Assembly (NCBI GenBank): GCA_029938555.1
Contig: JAOZUR010000028.1
Location: forward strand, 1-35,334
Source: Candidatus Sabulitectum sp.
Lineage (GTDB): Bacteria; Fermentibacterota; Fermentibacteria; Fermentibacterales; JCC-6
Direction of reading: 5' to 3'
DNA: 35,334 bases
A program made the position numbers and the translations under genes. A model generated the notes under the pieces. It was not told the DNA's origin, did not search any database, and was given only the letters and a program-made list of their open reading frames with translations. Every line of letters begins with the position of its first letter. Position 1 is the first letter of the stretch. Shown piece after piece: positions 25,023 to 33,864 of this stretch.

Positions 25023-27503
25023 ATGATTTTTCTATTTTCTCTTCTTGTGGTTATCAACACAGTTATTCCTACGGGAATTTCACCTGTAACTGAACTTCCC
25101 ACAGAACAGTCTCCACTTGAATTACTTCCAGCTTCTTTTTCAGATATTTCAGCGCCAATAGCTCAACCGGTTGATGGCAATACTGTTCTGGTAGTGGTGG
25201 CTGATTATGTATCGGCTCCCCTTTCCGCAGAGCTTGCTCAATTCCAAACAGATCTGACCTCTGAAGGTTGGAATGTGGTTGTTCAGAGTATGTCCGGTGG
25301 AACAGTTTCAGATTTAAAAAGTCTGCTTCAAGGAACCAGCAATATTGATGGAGCTATTTTTGTAGGGTTTTTGCCCACCGCATGGTTTGAAGAAGATTAC
25401 TGGGCACCGGAAGAATTCCCTTGCGAGCTCTATTTCATGGATCTAGACGGTACATGGACTGATGCCGACTCCGATGGCCTTTTCGACTCTCATACAGGTA
25501 ATGTATCTCCTGAAATATGGATTGGTCGTATAGATGCTCACGCAGCTGACTACGGCTCAGAAATACAGATGCTTTCAATGTATTTCAATAAAAACCACCT
25601 GTACAGAACAGGTGCATTAACTCCCCCATCAAGAGCTCTTGCATATATTGATGACGACTGGAGTTCATACTCGGATTGTGGGCTGAATGCTATTTACGGC
25701 TCCTCTAATGTCACCGTTATAAATTCTGAAAGCCAGACAACAGCAGAAAACTACCTTTCCAGCCTTGCTGAAGGATATGAATTCGTACACCTTATGTCAC
25801 ATTCCAGCCCATGGGGACACACTTTTAAAGTACCAACTGGAATGGCTGGAACTGTAATGGCTCCGGAAATTGCCCAGGTAAATCCAAATACAGCCTTTCT
25901 TCAACTTTTTTCCTGCTCAAACGCAAGATGGACAGAAACTGGATGCCTTGGTAACTGGTATCTTTTTGGAACCGACATGGGTTTACTTATTTCTGGAGCG
26001 GCAAAAACAGGATCAATGCTTGATTTTGAATATTTTTACAATCCTGTTGGCTCCGGTTTAACTTTTGGTGAGTCTTTCAGAGAGTGGTGGCAGTATGTGG
26101 CACAGTCTGGTTTTTCACAGTACGAAAGAGCATGGTTTTACGGCAATGCCCTTCTTGGTGATCCTACTCTAAAACCAATTGGTGGAAAATCGCTTAATGC
26201 TGGTATTCAACAAGAATACAGTTCCTCTGATGCATTTGCAGTTTCAACAAGCTCCCAGTCTGACTGTTTCCCAGCGGTAGATTCTCACAATGGTATGACT
26301 GCCATAGCCTGGTTAACCGGTGAAAATGGCAGATTAGACGTTGCAGCAAGGTTTTACGATGACAGTTCTGATAGCTGGAGCCAAGTATACACCGTGGATG
26401 CTGACGAATACTGGGACAATGCTGTTACTGTTTGCTTTGATGATTCTGGTGTTCCATGGGTAGCATGGAGTGATTTCGAACTGGCTACATATTCCTACAG
26501 AATAAAAACAGCACACGGAATTCCTTTTGAATCTGTTGTTACTGCTGTTCCGCAAGACGGGTATCAGGTAAATCCTGATCTGGCATTTTCAGACAGAATG
26601 TGGCTTGTGTGGCAGGATTGGCAGCCCACCGGCGGAAGAATTATGCTGAAAGCTCTTGACGGTTCTGTTTCAGTACAGCAGCTGAGCACTGTAGGTCAGT
26701 GGACAGAATCTCCAGTTATTTCAGAAGCCTCAGATGGGAAACTTCACGCACTATGGGTAAGACAGACTCTTACTGGAAGTTCAATAATGTGGTCCTGCGG
26801 TGATGAAACAGGTTTCGCCTCTCCAATTACTATTTCTACAAGTGCATTTTGCCATTCACCGGCCATCTCATGCATAAATGGTTCTCTTGTTGCCACATGG
26901 CAAACAGATGCTTCAGTTTCCACCATAACCGCAACCATATGGAATGGTTCGGCTTGGTCCACAGAAGAAATTATCTCTTCAGGTGAAAAACATTTCATCA
27001 ATCCGGTTGTGTGTGAAACTTCCGAAGGTGATTTAGCTGTATACTGGCAGGAAGGCAGATCTAACGCTGTGGCCATGGCTTCTGTTAGAACAAGCAATAA
27101 CTGGTCAGCCCCTTTCCAGCCTGTTTCCTTTTCAGGGCCAACATGGAGCCCTGTGGCATCAGGAGGCAAAGTATTCTGGGCTGGCACACAGGGTAGCGAC
27201 TGGAATATTTATACCGATACAGACACAGGAATAGAAAACGGTACCAATCCTGAAATTTTTACCCCGTCCATTATGGCAAATCCAGTAAGATCAAATCTTG
27301 AAATTTGTTTACCTGTGGGCAACCCGACTTTTTCCGGTGTTATGAGTATTTTTGATATTACAGGAAGAAAAGTTCTAGAAACCAATGGAACCATACATCC
27401 TGGTGACTCATTTGTTCTAAATTGTTATAACCTGCCCAGTGGTGTTTACTCACTGGTACTGCAGAATACGGAAACAGCTGTACGATTCACTCTGCTTCAA
27501 TAA
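25023..27503 (+). CDS. C25-like (clan CD, gingipain-type) secreted cysteine peptidase with C-terminal sorting domain
   Basis: The 826-residue product starts with a hydrophobic signal segment. A caspase-like domain spans about 50-390: V-L-V-V-V-A-D-Y, then I-D-G-A-I-F-V-G, the likely catalytic His in F-V-H256-L-M-S-H260-S-S, and the Cys in L-F-S-C298-S-N-A. This is the His/Cys dyad order of family C25, but the usual His-Gly is replaced by His-Ser. Residues 395-740 look like beta-propeller blades with W-x-D/W-Q motifs. The last 85 residues form a type IX-like sorting module (A-N-P-V-R-S-N-L, I-F-D-I-T-G-R-K-V, P-S-G-V-Y-S-L-V-L). GGAGG is 5 nt before the ATG. Confidence 0.8.
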   Translation: MIFLFSLLVVINTVIPTGISPVTELPTEQSPLELLPASFSDISAPIAQPVDGNTVLVVVADYVSAPLSAELAQFQTDLTSEGWNVVVQSMSGGTVSDLKSLLQGTSNIDGAIFVGFLPTAWFEEDYWAPEEFPCELYFMDLDGTWTDADSDGLFDSHTGNVSPEIWIGRIDAHAADYGSEIQMLSMYFNKNHLYRTGALTPPSRALAYIDDDWSSYSDCGLNAIYGSSNVTVINSESQTTAENYLSSLAEGYEFVHLMSHSSPWGHTFKVPTGMAGTVMAPEIAQVNPNTAFLQLFSCSNARWTETGCLGNWYLFGTDMGLLISGAAKTGSMLDFEYFYNPVGSGLTFGESFREWWQYVAQSGFSQYERAWFYGNALLGDPTLKPIGGKSLNAGIQQEYSSSDAFAVSTSSQSDCFPAVDSHNGMTAIAWLTGENGRLDVAARFYDDSSDSWSQVYTVDADEYWDNAVTVCFDDSGVPWVAWSDFELATYSYRIKTAHGIPFESVVTAVPQDGYQVNPDLAFSDRMWLVWQDWQPTGGRIMLKALDGSVSVQQLSTVGQWTESPVISEASDGKLHALWVRQTLTGSSIMWSCGDETGFASPITISTSAFCHSPAISCINGSLVATWQTDASVSTITATIWNGSAWSTEEIISSGEKHFINPVVCETSEGDLAVYWQEGRSNAVAMASVRTSNNWSAPFQPVSFSGPTWSPVASGGKVFWAGTQGSDWNIYTDTDTGIENGTNPEIFTPSIMANPVRSNLEICLPVGNPTFSGVMSIFDITGRKVLETNGTIHPGDSFVLNCYNLPSGVYSLVLQNTETAVRFTLLQ

Positions 27504-27542
27504 CAGGGCGTTTATCTAACCAGGTTAAAGAAAGGAAAACTC

Positions 27543-29048
27543 ATGAATTGGCCACATTTTGGAGAAGCTATTTTTCTTGGTCTTACTGTAGGGCTGATGT
27601 TGTGGGTTTTAAAAAAACATGATGGTCAGAGTCGCCTTAAACTCTGGGTTTTTTCTACTGGAATATTACTCAGTCTGTACATAGCTCTGAAAATGATCGG
27701 TGTGTCTTCTGATGGCATGGGAATAAAAGTTCTTCTTGCTATTGGCATTTTGATTGCAGCAAAGACAATTCTGCAAATACTCACACTACTTCTTTGGGAA
27801 CATCTTGCTAAAAAACACATGGATATCCCAATTCCCAGGTTGGTTGTTGATGTGATTAACTTCATCATCATGGCCACTGTGGCTGTGGTTCTTCTTAATG
27901 TTCTTTTTAATGTTCAGCTAACCGCTTTTCTGGTAACTTCCACTGTACTCTCTGCTGTTATCGGTTTGTCTCTTCAAGATATTCTTGGCAATGTTTTTGC
28001 TGGTCTTTCTTTGCAACTAGAAAGACCTTATGAAATGGAAGACTGGGTAGAAGTTGATGGTATACAAGGGGCAATTGAAGAAATGAACTGGAGAGTTCTT
28101 ACAATTCGAACCCGTGATAACGATCTGATGACTGTTCCAAACTCCACTGTATCAAAAACAGTTGTAACCAACTTCAGCAAACCCACAAAACTACACTTAA
28201 CCCATATCTCTGTTGGCGTAGCTTACGCACACCCACCAGAACGGGTAAAAAAGGTTCTAATGAGTGCTGTATCTGACACCAGTGGCATCAGCACTAAACC
28301 CTCACCAGTTGTTTTTTTAACAGACTTTGGTGACAGTTCCATAGAATATGATGTTCGCTTCTGGATCAAAGATTTCTCTAGACAACCTCACATTGAAGAT
28401 GCTGTAAGGTCAAGAATCTGGTATTGTCTGCAAAGATCAGGAATGAGTATTCCATTCCCTATCAGAGATGTGTATCTTCATACAATTGCCGCAGATCACG
28501 AAGAGAAAAACAGAAGCGAACTCAAACTTGATATTATAGAAGAACTGAAAAAAGTTGAGCTTTTTAACCCACTAAATGATATAGATATTGAAACTCTTTC
28601 CGACAATTCTTCATTGCTTCGTTACACCAGAGATGAAGCTATGGTTAGGCAAGGAGATGCAGGCGACAGCCTGTATATAATTCGCTCAGGTTCAGTTGAA
28701 ATCTCTTTAAAAACAGGCAGTAATGACCCTGTGATTCTAGCAAGTCTTGGCCCTGGAAACTGTTTTGGCGAAATGAGCCTTTTAACCGGCGAGCCCCGCT
28801 CAGCAACAGTAACAGCACTTGAAGAAACTCAGGTTGTTGTTGTTGATAAAGTCGGTATTAAGGCACTTCTGGAATCTAATCCCTCACTGGTTGAACCCCT
28901 CGGCTCCATGCTTGAGAAACGAAGAGAAGAACAGGCAGCTTCAAGAACTAAAGCATCAACACGCAAAAACAAAAACACAAACAAGTCTAAAGAAAAAAAC
29001 AAAGATGATCTTCTTGCCAGAATGAAATCTTTCTTCAAACTTGGATAA
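27543..29048 (+). CDS. MscS-type mechanosensitive channel with C-terminal cyclic-nucleotide-binding domain
   Basis: The 501-residue product has four predicted transmembrane helices (about 7-22, 30-52, 58-82, 100-125). The MscS core follows: V-L-S-A-V-I-G-L-S-L-Q-D-I-L-G-N-V-F-A-G-L pore helix, then beta domain (V-E-V-D-G-I-Q-G, V-P-N-S). Residues about 340-460 are a cNMP-binding domain (V-R-Q-G-D-A-G-D-S-L-Y-I-I, G-E-M-S-L-L-T-G-E-P-R-S-A-T-V). The tail is Lys/Asn-rich. MscS channels relieve turgor; the fused domain suggests gating or modulation by a cyclic nucleotide, as in known bacterial cyclic-nucleotide-gated MscS homologues. It follows the C25-like gene by 39 nt, and its end overlaps the convergent gene by 14 bp. 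Confidence 0.9.
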   Translation: MNWPHFGEAIFLGLTVGLMLWVLKKHDGQSRLKLWVFSTGILLSLYIALKMIGVSSDGMGIKVLLAIGILIAAKTILQILTLLLWEHLAKKHMDIPIPRLVVDVINFIIMATVAVVLLNVLFNVQLTAFLVTSTVLSAVIGLSLQDILGNVFAGLSLQLERPYEMEDWVEVDGIQGAIEEMNWRVLTIRTRDNDLMTVPNSTVSKTVVTNFSKPTKLHLTHISVGVAYAHPPERVKKVLMSAVSDTSGISTKPSPVVFLTDFGDSSIEYDVRFWIKDFSRQPHIEDAVRSRIWYCLQRSGMSIPFPIRDVYLHTIAADHEEKNRSELKLDIIEELKKVELFNPLNDIDIETLSDNSSLLRYTRDEAMVRQGDAGDSLYIIRSGSVEISLKTGSNDPVILASLGPGNCFGEMSLLTGEPRSATVTALEETQVVVVDKVGIKALLESNPSLVEPLGSMLEKRREEQAASRTKASTRKNKNTNKSKEKNKDDLLARMKSFFKLG

Positions 29049-30156
29049 GACTACTAGTTCTTACATTACAATTGTTTTTTGCTAAAGCAAATTCTTCTAC
29101 AAGGGAATTCATTAATTCCTTTACTGAAACTATTTTATTAATCCTGAAGGCATTACTTCCAGCAAAGGCAAATCCATTCTCCAAATCGCCAATTCTTGCG
29201 TTTGTTAACGCCTCAGCAATGCAATAAGGTGCTTTCTTCAAATTACAGGTTTTCAGACACTTCCACAAGCAATTAAGTGGTTTGGTAATTCCACTTGCCA
29301 TCTCTGAAAGGAATTTACTTCTTATTGCTCTCCCGGGAAGTCCTAAGGGACTATTGATAAGCATCAGATCTTCCTTAGTACAATCCACAAATGCTTTTTT
29401 AAATTCAAAATTAACATCACACTCATCTGTTGCCACAAACCTTGTTCCCATTTTTACACCTTTCGCACCCATTTCCAGAAACTTATTAATGTCTTCACCT
29501 GTAAAAATTCCACCAGCAGCAATTACAGGAATTGATCTTCCATACTTCTGCTCAAAAGGTTTTAAGGTGTTTATTACTTCCGGTAGTAACACATCAAGTC
29601 TAAACTCAGGTCGACCAATATTCTCCATGCTGAAACCCAGGTGCCCACCAGCTTCAGGCCCCTCAACAACAATGGCATCTGGAACTATTGAATAATGGGA
29701 ATCCCAAAACTTGCAGATAGCTCTTGCCGCTCTGGAAGAGGATATCTTTGGTATTAAATTGGTTATACACGATCTTGCACGATCCACAGATATTATCTCC
29801 GGAACCCTTAAAGGTAATCCAGCTCCAATAAACACCATGGCAACATTTTCTTCAATCGCAACCTTCAGATGCTCATTAAAATCTGAAATCGCCATCATTA
29901 TATTCAATCCGAACAAACCAGTGGTTCTTTTTCTGGTATCTTTTATCACCTCCCTTAGAATCTTAAAATCTGCTTCACTTGATTCCGGTTTAGTTCTTCC
30001 AATCGCAGCAGTTGAGATAACTCCAATTCCTCCTTCATTCGCCACTGCGGAAGCTAAATTTGATAACGAAACCCCAACTCCCATTCCTCCTTGAATAATG
30101 GGTAGACCTGCTGTAAATGATCCAATTTTCAACTTAGGCATTTGTATCTTTTTCAT
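29035..30156 (-). CDS. Nitronate monooxygenase / 2-nitropropane dioxygenase family flavoprotein
   Basis: The 373-residue FMN TIM-barrel product has family motifs: I-I-Q-G-G-M-G-V-G-V-S (20-30), V-V-E-G-P-E-A-G-G-H-L-G with the active-site His, V-I-A-A-G-G-I-F-T-G-E-D, and A-K-G-V-K-M-G-T-R-F. It may oxidise nitronates or act on another small carbon acid; FabK-type enoyl-ACP reductases share the fold, so the substrate is not certain. A C-terminal extension carries four Cys (W-K-C-L-K-T-C, P-Y-C, N-N-C). GGAG precedes the ATG by 5 nt. It is divergent from a TetR gene across the 30182-30223 operator. Its 3' end overlaps the mscS-like gene by 14 bp, tail to tail. Confidence 0.85.
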   Translation of the reverse strand: MKKIQMPKLKIGSFTAGLPIIQGGMGVGVSLSNLASAVANEGGIGVISTAAIGRTKPESSEADFKILREVIKDTRKRTTGLFGLNIMMAISDFNEHLKVAIEENVAMVFIGAGLPLRVPEIISVDRARSCITNLIPKISSSRAARAICKFWDSHYSIVPDAIVVEGPEAGGHLGFSMENIGRPEFRLDVLLPEVINTLKPFEQKYGRSIPVIAAGGIFTGEDINKFLEMGAKGVKMGTRFVATDECDVNFEFKKAFVDCTKEDLMLINSPLGLPGRAIRSKFLSEMASGITKPLNCLWKCLKTCNLKKAPYCIAEALTNARIGDLENGFAFAGSNAFRINKIVSVKELMNSLVEEFALAKNNCNVRTSSLIQV

Positions 30157-30181
30157 ACTTACTCCATGATATTTAATTTAT

Positions 30182-30223
30182 GTTGACGCCGCAAACATAC
30201 GCATTTATGTTGGCGGTGTCAAC
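30182..30223. promoter_or_regulatory. Symmetric divergent promoter/operator for the TetR and nitronate monooxygenase genes
   Basis: Left arm GTTGACGCCGCAAACATA (30182-30199) pairs with 30206-30223 around a 6-nt spacer; 16 of 18 positions match. On the plus strand -35 TTGACG (30183-30188) and -10 TATGTT (30206-30211) are 17 bp apart. On the minus strand -35 TTGACA (30222-30217) and -10 TATGTT (30199-30194) are also 17 bp apart. Both promoters therefore lie inside the palindrome, and a bound TetR dimer would block both genes. Confidence 0.75.
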
Positions 30224-30310
30224 TTTGGTAAGTCTCAGGAGTTTCAAGCTTGTATTAATTGACATGAGCTGGATAAAAAACAATGTTTCCTATATAAACA
30301 AAGGAGGATA

Positions 30311-30976
30311 ATGAGTACTAAAACATACCATCATGGCAACTTAAGAGAAGAATTGATAAGCGAAGCGATGAAAACTCTTAATACTCACGGAATTGAAGCT
30401 ATAACAATGAGACAACTGAGCAAATCACTTGGTGTTTCAAAAACTGCACCATACAGACATTTTCAAAACAAATCAGCTCTGTTAACTGCTGTGGCAGCAG
30501 AGGGATTCAGAAAAATGAGGATTTTGTTCGACAAATTTTCATATGCTGATGATCCAGAATCAACTCTTTCAGTAATAATGGAACGCTATATTGCTTTTGC
30601 TGTTACGAATCCGAAACTCTATAAGTTAATGTTCAGCAGAGAAATTTACCAGTTGCACGTTTCGGATGAACTTGAAAAAGCTGCTACAGAAGCATACTCT
30701 GGCGTAGCGGCTACTCTTAACGCAATTCATTCGCAAGATGATGCTTCTGTAAATATAAATACCGCCTGGGCGCTTGTTCATGGTCTGTCTCTACTGATTA
30801 ACGAAAATATTCTTACTGTTAATGATCACGGTAAAACTGCACATGCTCTTCTTTCTTACGAAACCAATCCAACTACAGAGCAAATTTCCAATCAAGTCTC
30901 TTCATCCATTGCTTTATTTATTAAAGGTTTATCAACAGCATCACAAAAAAATAATGTACAAAAGGCCGGGCAATAA
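30311..30976 (+). CDS. TetR/AcrR family transcriptional regulator
   Basis: The 221-residue product has an N-terminal TetR helix-turn-helix (residues 5-55: H-G-N-L-R-E-E-L-I, T-M-R-Q-L-S-K-S-L-G-V-S, A-P-Y-R-H-F) and a C-terminal ligand domain of the WHG type (N-P-K-L-Y-K-L-M-F, A-W-A-L-V-H-G-L-S). AGGAGG sits just before the ATG. It probably represses itself and the divergent nitronate monooxygenase gene at the symmetric operator and is released by a substrate-like ligand; this is inferred from layout. Its stop codon lies in the loop of the terminator. Confidence 0.92.
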   Translation: MSTKTYHHGNLREELISEAMKTLNTHGIEAITMRQLSKSLGVSKTAPYRHFQNKSALLTAVAAEGFRKMRILFDKFSYADDPESTLSVIMERYIAFAVTNPKLYKLMFSREIYQLHVSDELEKAATEAYSGVAATLNAIHSQDDASVNINTAWALVHGLSLLINENILTVNDHGKTAHALLSYETNPTTEQISNQVSSSIALFIKGLSTASQKNNVQKAGQ

Positions 30977-30986
30977 GCCCGGCCTT
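30962..30986. terminator. Bidirectional rho-independent terminator
   Basis: AAGGCCGGGC (30962-30971) pairs perfectly with 30977-30986 around AATAA; the TAA stop of the TetR gene is in the loop. On the minus strand the stem is followed by TTTT and then a T-run, so it can also end the minus-strand S9 peptidase transcript. Confidence 0.85.
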
Positions 30987-31005
30987 CTGTTATCAATAAA
31001 CAGAA

Positions 31006-33039
31006 CTATTCGATTCTAGTAGTTGCACCTTCGATAGGAACGAAAAGTTCACACTCTACGCCAGGAACATTAAGGAAAAGGAATTCCTCTACGCGACCAG
31101 CAAAGTCAAGACGATTTTCCTCGTGGGCAAAACCATGACCTTCTTCTCCGTAAACAACATAAAGAACTTCAGTTCCAATGGCTCTAAGGGCTGCCACCAT
31201 CTGATCGCTCTCTCCAATAACAACTCTTGGGTCATTTTCACCTTGAACAATAAACATAGGCATGGTCATGTTTTCAGCGAAATTAACCGGAGAAGCGGCA
31301 TCAAGCATAATTCTGTCTGTTTCGTCTTCTGGATTGCCCACTCTGATATCCATCATGGCCTTCAAAGGTTTCCAGTAGGGTGGTACTGATTCCATGAACG
31401 TGTTTAAGTCGGATGGGCCAAAGAAATCCACTGCAGCGCAATAAAGTTCAGGAGTAAAAGCTGCACCTGCAAGGGTAGCATAACCACCATAGGATCCGCC
31501 AAGAATAACTACCCGTTCAGGGTCTGCTACACCTGTTTCAACAGCCCAGGCAACACCATCACTGATGTCATTCTGCATATTTCTGCCCCACTGCTGATTG
31601 CCTGCATTAAGAAATTCTTTACCAAAACCGGTTGAACCTCTAAAGTTAACCTGAAGAACAGCAAAACCTCTATTAGCAAAAAGCTGACAGAAAGGTTCAT
31701 AACCGTAATAATCACGAGCCCAAGGTCCACCATGAACATACATAATGGTAGGATAAGGACCTTCACCATAGAATTCCGCATTTGGTAAAGTAAGATAACT
31801 TGGCAGTATGAAACCATCTCTTGAAGTTATTTCAACAGGCTCTACAGCAGCAAGGTCATAATCAGCAAGAGCTGGAATTGCTGTAAACATCTCTTCCATA
31901 GACTTATCTGTTCTGTCGTATAGGAAATAGACTGCAGGGTTGTCTACGGTGTAATAAACAACAATCCATGTGCTATCTGCATTGTCTCTGGAAGTTGTAC
32001 CGAAATCTCCTTCATGAAATTCTGCTAAAAAATCCATGTCTGGCATGATAGATTCATTTAGAATTTCTCTTCTGCGTCTTAAGTAATTAAAGGAAATTGA
32101 TCTTGGTTCACCTGTGTGCGGGTCAAATCCAACTCCACCGACATCAGCCAAGGAATCAGAAGTTATGAATGTTTGCTCACGAGTTTCTAAATCCATAAAA
32201 TAGAAAGAGGAAAGGTTTGATTCAAGATTTGAAGTAAGATAAATACCACTGCCGTCATTTGTGAATCTTACAGGACTCCATTCTTCGTTAGAAGAAAATG
32301 TCTTAAGTTCTTCCCATTCCGAGTCAGCATCCCAGCGATGGTTAATTGTGATGAAACCATCTTCAGGATTAATTGTGTAATACATTCTGATGTTCATATC
32401 TTGATCTGGCATAAACCCTAAAACCATGTTTCCTTGTTCGTCTGTACCAGGGTTATCTGCAATCATAGTAAGCTCGCCTGTTTCCAGATCGCATGAATAA
32501 ACATCAAAAAACATGGGGTTCTGTTCATTGGTCTCGATAAGAATTGTGTTAGGCTGATTCTCGTCTGTGGCGCTAACATAGGCTTTAACGCCTTCAATTG
32601 GAGTCAAGTCAACAACATCACCGGTGGAAACATTCAGCTGGTACACATGGGTATTTTCTTCCCCTGCCTGGTCCTGCATGTAAAGAATGTCTGTACCGTT
32701 TTCTGCCCAGAAATAATTTGTAACGCCCCTGTTAGTATCAAATGTAAGCTGTCTTGGCTCGGAAAGATCACGATCCATAACCCAAAGGTTAAGAACTGCT
32801 TCTGCCGGTGCAATGTAAGCTATTTTTGTACCATCCGGTGACAACTGTGGTCCGATTCTTTCAGGATTACCGAATAGAACTTCTCTTGGAATAAGTCTTT
32901 CAGCATTATCAGAACTAAAATGTTCAGGTTCAACAAATGGAACCTCTGTGTTTTCTTCACTGACTACTGCAATTTCACCATCACCGCATGCAAAAAACAT
33001 CAGTAAAAGTGCTGGTGTAAGTAACAGAATTTTTCTCAT
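31006..33039 (-). CDS. S9 family prolyl oligopeptidase-like lipoprotein
   Basis: The start is set at ATG 33039 (M-R-K-I-L-L) with AAGGAG 5 nt upstream; an upstream start at 33111 would add 24 residues and hide the signal peptide. The 677-residue product begins with a hydrophobic segment and M-F-F-A-C-G, a probable lipobox. A beta-propeller (about 40-390) with S-P-D-G-T-K-I-A-Y-type blades is followed by an alpha/beta-hydrolase: V-H-G-G-P-W, the nucleophile G-G-S516-Y-G-G, D603 in G-E-N-D-P-R-V and H635 in E-G-H-G-F. It should degrade short peptides outside the cytoplasm. It appears monocistronic. Confidence 0.92.
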   Translation of the reverse strand: MRKILLLTPALLLMFFACGDGEIAVVSEENTEVPFVEPEHFSSDNAERLIPREVLFGNPERIGPQLSPDGTKIAYIAPAEAVLNLWVMDRDLSEPRQLTFDTNRGVTNYFWAENGTDILYMQDQAGEENTHVYQLNVSTGDVVDLTPIEGVKAYVSATDENQPNTILIETNEQNPMFFDVYSCDLETGELTMIADNPGTDEQGNMVLGFMPDQDMNIRMYYTINPEDGFITINHRWDADSEWEELKTFSSNEEWSPVRFTNDGSGIYLTSNLESNLSSFYFMDLETREQTFITSDSLADVGGVGFDPHTGEPRSISFNYLRRRREILNESIMPDMDFLAEFHEGDFGTTSRDNADSTWIVVYYTVDNPAVYFLYDRTDKSMEEMFTAIPALADYDLAAVEPVEITSRDGFILPSYLTLPNAEFYGEGPYPTIMYVHGGPWARDYYGYEPFCQLFANRGFAVLQVNFRGSTGFGKEFLNAGNQQWGRNMQNDISDGVAWAVETGVADPERVVILGGSYGGYATLAGAAFTPELYCAAVDFFGPSDLNTFMESVPPYWKPLKAMMDIRVGNPEDETDRIMLDAASPVNFAENMTMPMFIVQGENDPRVVIGESDQMVAALRAIGTEVLYVVYGEEGHGFAHEENRLDFAGRVEEFLFLNVPGVECELFVPIEGATTRIE

Positions 33040-33124
33040 CTTTTCTCCTTGTTTGGATAAGTGCGTGGATGTTGTACATGCAAGTATAGTATAGGGTGCA
33101 ACCCCTCCCACAAACCGCAGTCAT

Positions 33125-33154
33125 TTGCATTTAGTTGTAATTCTGCCATATTAA
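33125..33154 (+). promoter_or_regulatory. Candidate promoter for the small-protein/nucleotidyltransferase pair
   Basis: TTGCAT (33125-33130) and TATTAA (33149-33154) are 18 bp apart and lie 34 nt before the ATG at 33189. The match to the sigma-70 consensus is only moderate. Confidence 0.3.
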
Positions 33155-33188
33155 CCATTGAAGTACTATCAGAGAGGAATTGTTATCT

Positions 33189-33386
33189 ATGGATCGAGAT
33201 CTCAAAGTTAAGATATTTCACTCTTTTAAAGAGGAAAATGAAGCAGAGAATAAACGCAGATCTCAAATGACCACAGAAGACAGACTGCATGAATTTGCAG
33301 TTCTCCAGGAACGCAGGTGGGGGGCGGACTGGGCAACAAAACCCATTGAGAAAGTCGTCTCATACGAAGAATCAACTGGTAACTAG
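33189..33386 (+). CDS. Small basic/acidic partner of nucleotidyltransferase (possible TA-like component)
   Basis: From ATG 33189 the product has 65 residues; a TTG at 33180, closer to GAGG (33173-33176), is an alternative that adds three residues. It is highly charged and helical: F-K-E-E-N-E-A-E-N-K-R-R then M-T-T-E-D-R-L-H-E-F-A-V-L-Q-E-R-R-W-G. Short proteins with S-F-x-E-A-x-x-x-x-R-x-x-x-x-x-T-P-E-E-R-L commonly sit immediately before DUF6036-like nucleotidyltransferases. The stop is only 3 nt from the next ATG, so the pair is co-translated. Function is unknown. Confidence 0.7.
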   Translation: MDRDLKVKIFHSFKEENEAENKRRSQMTTEDRLHEFAVLQERRWGADWATKPIEKVVSYEESTGN

Positions 33387-33389
33387 CTA

Positions 33390-33845
33390 ATGTTCTTCTC
33401 TACTGATATGAAAGATCTTATTTCATTTTTCCACAAGCATGAGGTTGTCTACGCTCTTGTAGGTGGTTTTGCTGTAAACTACTATGGCTATTCCAGAATG
33501 ACTCAGGATACTAATTTTCTGCTCTATCCTTCAAAACAGAATGCAATAAGAATAATGAGTGCATTACAAGATTTCGGTTTTGGTAATGCCGGGATACCTC
33601 TGAGCCTTTTTGAAAAAGAAGGAACGGCAATACATCTTGGCGTTGAGCCAAACAGGATAGATCTGTTGACACACCTTGTAGGCGTGAGCAATGAGACTAT
33701 CTTCTCAAACAAGAAAGAGATCACTCTGGATGGAATACAGGTGAACATCATCCACCGTTCAGATCTTATCCAAGTTAAAAAATCATCTGAACGTCTTCGA
33801 GATAACGCAGATGCAGAAGAGCTGGAAAAGCTTATAGACAATTAG
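33390..33845 (+). CDS. Nucleotidyltransferase-fold protein (DUF6036/AbiEii-like), degraded active site
   Basis: The 151-residue product has the beta-polymerase-type signature V-G-G-F-A-V-N-Y-Y-G-Y-S-R (24-36) followed by M-T-Q-D40-T-N42-F. Active relatives have D-x-D here; the second Asp is Asn in this copy, so metal binding and transferase activity are doubtful. The downstream I-D-L-L-T-H-L segment supplies a possible third acidic position. Related proteins act as toxins, antitoxins or tRNA/nucleotide modifiers in defence-like pairs. It forms a two-gene unit with the preceding 65-residue protein. Confidence 0.75.
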   Translation: MFFSTDMKDLISFFHKHEVVYALVGGFAVNYYGYSRMTQDTNFLLYPSKQNAIRIMSALQDFGFGNAGIPLSLFEKEGTAIHLGVEPNRIDLLTHLVGVSNETIFSNKKEITLDGIQVNIIHRSDLIQVKKSSERLRDNADAEELEKLIDN

Positions 33846-33864
33846 TTCATCAGATCCAATGCAG

